Shown piece by piece: positions 23,582 to 28,662 of a stretch of DNA of 28,662 bases. Source of the DNA: an uncultured Proteiniphilum sp. Lineage in GTDB: Bacteria; Bacteroidota; Bacteroidia; Bacteroidales; Dysgonomonadaceae. The notes beneath the pieces are model-generated. The model was not told where the DNA came from and searched no databases. It was given only the letters and a program-made list of their open reading frames with translations. Made by a program: the position numbers and the translations under genes. Position 1 is the stretch's first letter, and each line of letters starts with the position of its first letter. Location of the stretch: NCBI RefSeq assembly GCF_937873925.1, contig NZ_CALNAT010000028.1:1-28662 (forward strand). Direction: 5' to 3'.

Positions 23582-23667
23582 ATCCGGCAGAAATAACAAA
23601 ACTGCGTTGTCTTAACTTAAAAGAAAGACACAGCAAAACAAAGACTATTCTCAGGACTGTCTATCAC

Positions 23668-23700
23668 TCAGATATTGGTCCAGGGTCTGCTGAAATACAT
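23668..23700 (-). other. Possible 10-codon leader peptide upstream of erm
   Basis: ATG at 23700 encodes MYFSRPWTNI, then TGA. It would begin about 14 nt after the predicted transcription start and precedes the hairpin and erm. Erm genes in other phyla often have short leader peptides that stall ribosomes; no ribosome site is visible here and the reading is speculative. Confidence 0.25.
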
Positions 23701-23720
23701 AATGTGTATATTTATTCTTG

Positions 23721-23728
23721 CAAATGTA
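23721..23728 (-). promoter_or_regulatory. -7 box of erm
   Basis: The reverse strand reads TACATTTG, a full TAnnTTTG match, giving a leader of about 197 nt. No -33 TTTG is found at the usual spacing. Confidence 0.45.
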
Positions 23729-23750
23729 TATGATTTTCTTTAAAAACTGA

Positions 23751-23758
23751 TACCTTTG
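23751..23758 (+). promoter_or_regulatory. -7 box of the MBL-fold hydrolase gene
   Basis: TACCTTTG matches TAnnTTTG and lies 23 bases before the ATG at 23782. It is divergent from the erm promoter; the two boxes are 22 bases apart. Confidence 0.45.
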
Positions 23759-23781
23759 ATAGTAGATAGTTTTTTAATGCT

Positions 23782-24903
23782 ATGCAATTGATAAAACGAA
23801 TAATGATAATCCTTGTAAGCGCCGTATTGCTATTGATCACGGCAATATTCTTCTATATACGGCAACCGAAATTCGGAAAAGCGCCAGGCGGGGAACGGCT
23901 CGAACAACTGTATAAATCCCCGAATTACAAAGATGGACAATTCCAGAATATCCATCTCACACCCAATTTCACCGAAGATCATTCCCCGGTGAAGATTTTT
24001 TTTAATTTTCTTTTTAAGAAATTCCCGCGGACAAGACCCGTTGACGAAATCCCGTCCGTAAAGACCGATCTGAAAGACCTGTCTATCCACGAAAATGTAC
24101 TGGTCTGGTTCGGTCACTCCTCTTATTTTATTCAACTCGAGGGAAAACGGTTTCTGATCGATCCCGTTTTCAGTGGCAATGCTTCACCGATACCCAATTC
24201 CAATAAATCATTCACCGGGACAGATGTATATTCGGCTGATGATATGCCTGAAATTGACTATTTGCTCATCACACACGACCATTACGACCATCTGGATTAT
24301 GCGACAATAATGAAACTGAAACCCAAGGTCAGGCATATTGTCTGCGGTTTGGGGGTAGGTGCACATTTTGAATACTGGAAATTCGATCCGGAAAGGATCA
24401 CCGAAAAAGACTGGAACGAAAGCATGCCCATTTCCGATAACTTCACCTTGTACACCGCACCTGCACGCCACTTTTCAGGCAGAAGTTTTTCAAGGAACAA
24501 TACCCTTTGGCTGGCGTTCATCCTTCAGACGGATGGCTTGAAATTATATCTCGGCGGCGACGGTGGATACGACACCCATTTTGCCGAAATCGGGGAAAAA
24601 TTCGGCGGATTTGATTTGGCGCTTCTGGAGAACGGTCAGTATAACCAGGCATGGAGAGCCATCCATCTTTTACCCGAAGAAGGGTTGAAAGCGGCAAAGG
24701 ATCTGAAAGCAAAACGCCTGTTTCCCGTTCATTCCTCTAAATTCAGATTAGCCCATCACCCCTGGGACGAACCGTTAAAAACCATTACTGAACTGAATGA
24801 TAAGGGGGATCGTTTACCTTTGGTAACGCCTAAGATCGGTGAAATTGTCTATCTGAACGACACGACACAGGTTTTCAGCAAATGGTGGGAAGGAATTAAT
24901 TGA
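23782..24903 (+). CDS. MBL-fold metal-dependent hydrolase (RomA/NAPE-PLD-like)
   Basis: 373 residues with an N-terminal membrane anchor (about residues 5-26), so probably facing the periplasm. The metallo-beta-lactamase motif HxHxDH is H165-D-H167-Y-D169-H170 (ITHDHYDHLDY). Further metal ligands are expected in APARHFSGR, LYLGGDGGYD and FPVHSSKFRLAHHPWDEP. The WFGHSSYFIQLEGKRFLIDP block and the overall order are typical of the NAPE-PLD/RomA/UlaG-like branch. The substrate is unknown; related proteins act on phospholipid-like compounds, which would fit the envelope genes downstream. The glycosyltransferase gene follows 21 bases after the stop, so they may share a transcript. Confidence 0.87.
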   Translation: MQLIKRIMIILVSAVLLLITAIFFYIRQPKFGKAPGGERLEQLYKSPNYKDGQFQNIHLTPNFTEDHSPVKIFFNFLFKKFPRTRPVDEIPSVKTDLKDLSIHENVLVWFGHSSYFIQLEGKRFLIDPVFSGNASPIPNSNKSFTGTDVYSADDMPEIDYLLITHDHYDHLDYATIMKLKPKVRHIVCGLGVGAHFEYWKFDPERITEKDWNESMPISDNFTLYTAPARHFSGRSFSRNNTLWLAFILQTDGLKLYLGGDGGYDTHFAEIGEKFGGFDLALLENGQYNQAWRAIHLLPEEGLKAAKDLKAKRLFPVHSSKFRLAHHPWDEPLKTITELNDKGDRLPLVTPKIGEIVYLNDTTQVFSKWWEGIN

Positions 24904-24924
24904 AAGTTGATCATCGTTTATGTA

Positions 24925-25662
24925 ATGGAAGAAAATGCCACAAATCGATATGTATTTACCATTATAGTCCCGGTTTATAATGAAGTAGAGAACATCGGCC
25001 GATTAGAAGAAAAACTACAGCACTTCTTACCCCGGTCCCTCTGCCCTGCCTGTGTGCTGTTTGTCAACGACGGTTCCACCGATGGCAGCGGAGAAAGAAT
25101 ACACAGTATTTGCGAACGGAATCCTCATTTTTTCTATCTCGACATGAAAGAGAACGGCGGATTGAGTGCTGCTTTGAAAGCCGGATTCGATTACTGTTTT
25201 TCAGAATTTGTGGGTTATATGGATGCCGATATGCAGACCGATACTGACGACTTCAACCTGTTGCTCCCCCATCTGGTCGATTATGAATTGGTGACCGGCA
25301 TACGCGCCGATCGTAAAGACTCATTCTTCAAGAACCTGCAATCGAAAATTGCCAACGGATACCGGCGGATGATGACCGGCGACGGGGTATCTGATACGGG
25401 ATGCCCGCTGAAAGTGATGCATACTGTATATGCCAAACGTGTACCGATGTTCAACGGAATGCACCGGTTCCTTCCGGCACTCATTCTGTTGCAGAACGGC
25501 AGAATACAACAAATCCCCGTACGCCATTACCCCCGTATGGCGGGAAAATCGAAATATCACTTGTGGAACCGTCTCACCGGCCCTTTTATCGACTGTTTCG
25601 CCTACCGGTGGATGAAAAAACGCTATATCAATTATCAGGTGAACAACAGCAATTTAGGTTGA
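24925..25662 (+). CDS. GT2 polyprenyl-phosphate glycosyltransferase (DPM1/ArnC/RgtE-like)
   Basis: 245 residues from the ATG at 24925; a TTG six codons earlier is not needed. GT-A fold features: FTIIVPVYNEVENIGRLEEK at the N-terminus, VNDGSTDGSGERI, the DxD metal site YMDADMQTD (D100 and D102), and RADRKDSFFKNLQSKIANGY. It has DGVSDTGCPLKVM and YPRMAGKSKYHLWNRL near the end. It lacks the two C-terminal membrane helices of ArnC/GtrB types, so it is closer to soluble DPM1-like enzymes. Role: transfer of a sugar from a nucleotide to undecaprenyl phosphate on the cytoplasmic face. Only 3 bases separate it from the LAB_N gene. Confidence 0.88.
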   Translation: MEENATNRYVFTIIVPVYNEVENIGRLEEKLQHFLPRSLCPACVLFVNDGSTDGSGERIHSICERNPHFFYLDMKENGGLSAALKAGFDYCFSEFVGYMDADMQTDTDDFNLLLPHLVDYELVTGIRADRKDSFFKNLQSKIANGYRRMMTGDGVSDTGCPLKVMHTVYAKRVPMFNGMHRFLPALILLQNGRIQQIPVRHYPRMAGKSKYHLWNRLTGPFIDCFAYRWMKKRYINYQVNNSNLG

Positions 25663-25665
25663 TCT

Positions 25666-26304
25666 ATGCAGGGAACAGCGAGTTGGATTTATGCGATTGG
25701 TTTTTTAGCACAGGCCTTTTTCTCGGCCCGGATACTCTACCAATGGATTGTTACCGAAAAAGCGAAAAAAATAATTTCTCCTCCCGCATTCTGGATACTG
25801 AGTATTTTCGGTTCCTATCTGCTTTTTATCTACGGGGTGTTGAGAAATGATTTTGCCATTATATTCGGACAATTCCTCGCTTACTACATTTATCTGTGGA
25901 ATCTCAATATACAGGGTATCTGGAAGCGGCTGAACGTGGTGTTAAAAACCCTTCTTTTATTGACCCCGGTTATGGCCGCGGCTTTCCTGATGCGCGATAT
26001 GGATGTCTTTACCGCCATTTTCTTCCGGCAGAAAGATATCCCTCTCTGGTTGCTGATTTTCGGTTCAGCCGGCCAGGTGCTGTTCACATTCCGGTTCATC
26101 TATCAATGGATCTACTCGGCCCATCGTCACCGATCAGTGTTACCAATCGGTTTCTGGATCATCAGCCTGCTGGGATCGGGCATCATCGTCGCTTACGGTA
26201 TCTTCCGTCTCGACCCTGTCCTTATATTGGGACAATCGGTAGGTTTCGTAGCTTATGTCCGCAACATCATGATCGGTTTACAAGCAAAAAAAATAATGAG
26301 TTAA
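25666..26304 (+). CDS. Tandem lipid-A-disaccharide-synthase N-terminal-like (LAB_N) membrane protein
   Basis: 212 residues, six hydrophobic helices in two similar halves. The first half: IYAIGFLAQAFFSARILYQW, then PAFWILSIFGSYLLFIYGVL, then DFAIIFGQFLAYYIYLWNL. The second repeats it: LLIFGSAGQVLFTFRFIYQW, then IGFWIISLLGSGIIVAYGIF, then PVLILGQSVGFVAYVRNIM. Each is a LAB_N domain, found at the start of some LpxB proteins and as stand-alone membrane proteins. It resembles small multidrug-resistance-like folds and is often next to GT2/ArnT-like genes, suggesting flipping of a polyprenyl-linked sugar; this is inferred, not shown. The gene starts 3 bases after the GT2 stop. Confidence 0.85.
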   Translation: MQGTASWIYAIGFLAQAFFSARILYQWIVTEKAKKIISPPAFWILSIFGSYLLFIYGVLRNDFAIIFGQFLAYYIYLWNLNIQGIWKRLNVVLKTLLLLTPVMAAAFLMRDMDVFTAIFFRQKDIPLWLLIFGSAGQVLFTFRFIYQWIYSAHRHRSVLPIGFWIISLLGSGIIVAYGIFRLDPVLILGQSVGFVAYVRNIMIGLQAKKIMS

Positions 26305-26305
26305 T

Positions 26306-26333
26306 ATGCCAATGTGAATAATGATGTTATAAG
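26306..26333. repeat. Dispersed intergenic repeat, copy 3 (inverted)
   Basis: The reverse complement reads TTATAACATCATTATTCACA and on into TTGGCAT. CATTATTCACATTGGCA is identical to 12746-12762, and TTATAACATC is shared with 8616-8625. It begins one base after the LAB_N stop codon. Confidence 0.75.
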
Positions 26334-26407
26334 AAAAGAAGTCGAAAGTGGAGAAGTGATTGATTTAATGATTTTGAAATCTTGAATTTGAAATTTTAAA
26401 TAATCGG

Positions 26408-27958
26408 ATGAAGACTAAATACCTTTACTTGTTTTGGTTCATAGCGCTGCTTCCGGTCATGATCCTGCGGGACTACACTCCCAACAACGAGCTGCGCTAC
26501 CTCAGCATTATTGATGAAGCTTTGCGCAACGGCAACTTTTTCACCTTCACGCTGGATGGCGAAATCTATGCGGATAAGCCGCCCCTCAGCTTCTGGCTGA
26601 TGATGGCCGGAAAAGCCTTGCTGGGCAGCCACCGGATGTGGTTTCTGTCACTCTTATCGTTTGTGCCCGCCCTGGTGGTACTGATGACAATGGAAAAATG
26701 GGTGAGAAAAGAAAAACCTTCCGGACCCCAACCCGACGCTTTACTGATGCTGATGACCGGCGGACTGTTTTTGGGACTTGCCATCACCATACGTATGGAT
26801 ATGCTGATGGTCATGTTCATCACTCTCTCATTCTATACTTTCTTTAAAATCTACCGGGGAGAGGCGAAGAAAGGGGACGCTTACCTGTTTCCCCTCTATG
26901 TCTTCCTGGCTCTTTTCTCGAAGGGGCCTGTCGGCATACTGGTTCCGCTGCTTTCCACACTGCTGTTCCTGCTGTATCGGGGTAAAATCCGTACATGGAA
27001 ACAGTATTGGGGCTGGAAGAGCTGGCTGATACTCCTGCTGGGGTGCGGTATCTGGTTCGCCGGGGTGTATATGGAAGCAGGAGATGCATACCTGCACAAC
27101 CTGTTAGTGTATCAAACAGTGGGACGAGGGGTCAATGCTTTTCATCACCAGCTGCCCATTTATTATTACACCATCGCGATCTGGTATTCGCTGGCGCCCT
27201 GGATGTTCTTATCCATAGGGCTGATCATAGCGGGAGTGATTCGGAAGAAGATCCAAACGGAAACTGAGAAGTTTTTCCTTACCATTATCCTGACGACCTT
27301 CTTCATGTTATCGCTGATCAGCTCTAAACTGGCGGTGTATCTGCTTCCCGCCATACCGTTCTTTATCTATCTCCCGGCCATGCTGCTCGACAAATTCGAT
27401 GAAAAAAACAGCTGGTTGCGGTTTTCCGTAGCTATCCCCGCACTGGTTTTCGTGGCAGCCCTGCCGGCTGTTTTCTATATGGCGGGAATCGATGAACTTT
27501 CTTATATTGCTGTACCGCTGGTCTATGCCGCGGCAGCCGCCACCTCCCTCGGCGGATTAGTGGTCTTATACCTGCTGTTCCGGCAAAAAGCACTCCGCCC
27601 ATCTATCCGTGTGATGGCTTTCACCCTTTTATTGACGGTCTTTATCGCCGGATGGGCCATGCCGCAACTGAATCCTTATATAGGATGGAGCAAATTATGT
27701 AAGGAGGCGGTACGGATAGCCGAAGAGAAAAGAGCTTCCGAATATTATGTATATAAAATTTCACGGGCCGGAAGTATGGATGTTTTTCTGGAAAAAGAAG
27801 CTATGGTCGCTTCCAAAGAGGATATACTGAACGGCGCCCTATCCGGTCAACTGCTCCTGTTACCTGAGAAAGCACTGTTGAATAACAGCCGGATTCAATT
27901 TGCTATATCAGGCAAAGAGCAATATAAAACCGGTCCTTACCTTATTGTTGTTTTTTAA
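26408..27958 (+). CDS. ArnT/RgtA-like glycosyltransferase (GT83, PMT fold)
   Basis: 516 residues with about 11-12 hydrophobic helices, as in ArnT. Family landmarks: the first periplasmic loop YTPNNELRYLSI (like the PxEARY motif of ArnT), GEIYADKPPLSFWLMM (the DKPPL signature) and LALFSKGPVGILVPL. The first periplasmic helices are followed by a soluble C-terminal tail (VRIAEEKRASEYYVYKISRA). It transfers a sugar from undecaprenyl phosphate to an envelope acceptor such as lipid A. Donor sugar and acceptor cannot be read from the sequence; the neighbours suggest uronic acid. Its start (ATG at 26408) lies 103 bases after the LAB_N stop; the epimerase gene follows 4 bases after its stop. Confidence 0.88.
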   Translation: MKTKYLYLFWFIALLPVMILRDYTPNNELRYLSIIDEALRNGNFFTFTLDGEIYADKPPLSFWLMMAGKALLGSHRMWFLSLLSFVPALVVLMTMEKWVRKEKPSGPQPDALLMLMTGGLFLGLAITIRMDMLMVMFITLSFYTFFKIYRGEAKKGDAYLFPLYVFLALFSKGPVGILVPLLSTLLFLLYRGKIRTWKQYWGWKSWLILLLGCGIWFAGVYMEAGDAYLHNLLVYQTVGRGVNAFHHQLPIYYYTIAIWYSLAPWMFLSIGLIIAGVIRKKIQTETEKFFLTIILTTFFMLSLISSKLAVYLLPAIPFFIYLPAMLLDKFDEKNSWLRFSVAIPALVFVAALPAVFYMAGIDELSYIAVPLVYAAAAATSLGGLVVLYLLFRQKALRPSIRVMAFTLLLTVFIAGWAMPQLNPYIGWSKLCKEAVRIAEEKRASEYYVYKISRAGSMDVFLEKEAMVASKEDILNGALSGQLLLLPEKALLNNSRIQFAISGKEQYKTGPYLIVVF

Positions 27959-27962
27959 TCGA

Positions 27963-28662
27963 ATGAATATGAAGATATTGGTCACCGGCGCTGCCGGATT
28001 TATCGGTTTTCACGTCGTACGGGAATTGCTCCGGCAGGGATATGATGTGGCCGGGCTCGATAATATCAACGCCTATTACGATGTCCACCTGAAATATGCC
28101 CGTCTGGCCGAAACAGGTATAGCACGGAAAAAAATAAAAGAGGGTGAATGGGTACAGAGCAATAAATACCCTACCTACCGCTTTATCCGGCTCGATCTGA
28201 CAGATGCCCAAGGACTTTTCACGCTCTTCCGTGACGAGCGATTCACGGACGTCCTCCATTTTGCTGCGCAGGCAGGGGTCAGATATTCCCTCGAGAATCC
28301 ATTGTCGTATATCAACTCCAATATAGTAGGATTTACCCACCTGCTGGAAGCATGCCGCTCCTACCCCGTCCGGCACCTGCTCTATGCCAGTTCCAGCAGT
28401 GTGTATGGAAACGATACCCCCACCCCTTACAAAGAATCGGCCCGGACCGACCACCCCGTGAGCCTCTACGCCGCAACAAAAAAAGCCAATGAACTGCTGG
28501 CGTACGCGTATAGCAAACTCTACGGACTGCCGGCTACCGGTATCCGCTTTTTCACGGTTTACGGCCCCTGGGGACGCCCCGACATGGCGCCCTGGCTGTT
28601 TATGTCGGCCGTTACGGAAGGGAGACCCATCAAGGTATTCAATAGCGGAAAAATGCAACGGG
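27963..28662 (+). CDS. UDP-glucuronate 4-epimerase (LpsL/CapI-like), 3' end beyond the window
   Basis: The first 233 codons are present. An extended short-chain dehydrogenase with Rossmann motif GAAGFIG, NAD-loop LDNINAYYD, AAQAGVRYSLENP, YASSSSVYG and the catalytic YxxxK in SLYAATKKANE. The stretches LYGLPATGIRFFTVYGPWGR followed by PDMAPW are the wording of the UDP-glucuronate 4-epimerase group that makes UDP-galacturonate, as opposed to GalE. It would supply the activated sugar for the preceding GT2 and ArnT-like enzymes. The start is the ATG at 27963 (MNMKILVTG) or 27969; both are 4-10 bases after the preceding stop. The window ends inside the gene. Confidence 0.88.
   Translation, partial: MNMKILVTGAAGFIGFHVVRELLRQGYDVAGLDNINAYYDVHLKYARLAETGIARKKIKEGEWVQSNKYPTYRFIRLDLTDAQGLFTLFRDERFTDVLHFAAQAGVRYSLENPLSYINSNIVGFTHLLEACRSYPVRHLLYASSSSVYGNDTPTPYKESARTDHPVSLYAATKKANELLAYAYSKLYGLPATGIRFFTVYGPWGRPDMAPWLFMSAVTEGRPIKVFNSGKMQR

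Noticed and set aside
27942..28658. 238-codon minus-strand open frame
   Set aside because: Opposite strand of the UDP-glucuronate 4-epimerase, whose motifs are unmistakable.

Overview
The window looks like chromosomal DNA of a member of the Bacteroidota, most likely order Bacteroidales. The evidence is TAnnTTTG-type -7 promoter boxes in front of several genes, weak or absent Shine-Dalgarno sequences, families typical of this phylum (OMP_b-brl_3 barrel, DUF5686 barrel, C39-type peptide exporter, Erm(F)-like methylase) and a moderate GC content. A family of Dysgonomonadaceae type is only a guess. There are no rRNA or tRNA genes, no CRISPR array and no intact transposase.

Region by region. Bases 1-167 hold the start of glnS (minus strand, cut by the window edge). 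Bases 481-4437 form the fermentative focA-pflB-pflA operon (minus). tsaD and an EamA-type transporter follow (4812-6901, minus). Bases 7104-8009 (plus) carry a nucleotidyltransferase gene with a nonsense codon and a type II toxin-antitoxin pair whose toxin is frameshifted. Bases 8103-10519 (minus) look like the wreck of a RiPP (lanthipeptide-like) cluster: a lantibiotic-dehydratase C-terminal remnant, a shattered outer-membrane barrel gene, the 3' part of a peptide-exporter ABC gene and a small HlyD-like protein. Housekeeping-like genes resume with a FUSC-family membrane protein, a DUF5686 outer-membrane protein and ettA (10562-16160, minus).

From 16365 to 22547 the plus strand has small accessory genes: a decayed lipoprotein gene, DUF1697, a GyrI-like/hydrolase-type protein, a GNAT acetyltransferase, a satD-DUF3307 pair behind a four-copy palindromic repeat array, DUF6157, a dienelactone hydrolase and an aldo/keto reductase inactivated by a deletion. 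An Erm(F)-like 23S rRNA methylase gene lies on the minus strand at 22717-23517 with a long leader. From 23782 to the end a plus-strand run encodes an MBL-fold hydrolase, then a compact polyprenyl-sugar module: GT2 polyprenyl-phosphate sugar transferase, tandem LAB_N membrane protein, ArnT/GT83-like transferase and a UDP-glucuronate 4-epimerase (cut by the window edge).

How they work together. FocA, PflB and PflA make and move formate during anaerobic pyruvate breakdown. The last four genes contain all steps expected for making UDP-galacturonate, loading it on undecaprenyl phosphate, moving it across the inner membrane and transferring it to lipid A or another envelope acceptor. SatD resembles a class III cyclase-like fold with an added helix-turn-helix and is translationally coupled to a membrane protein; the palindromic array just upstream is a likely operator. 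Several genes in 7.1-10.5 kb and at 21.7 kb are broken, so this is partly a graveyard of accessory DNA.
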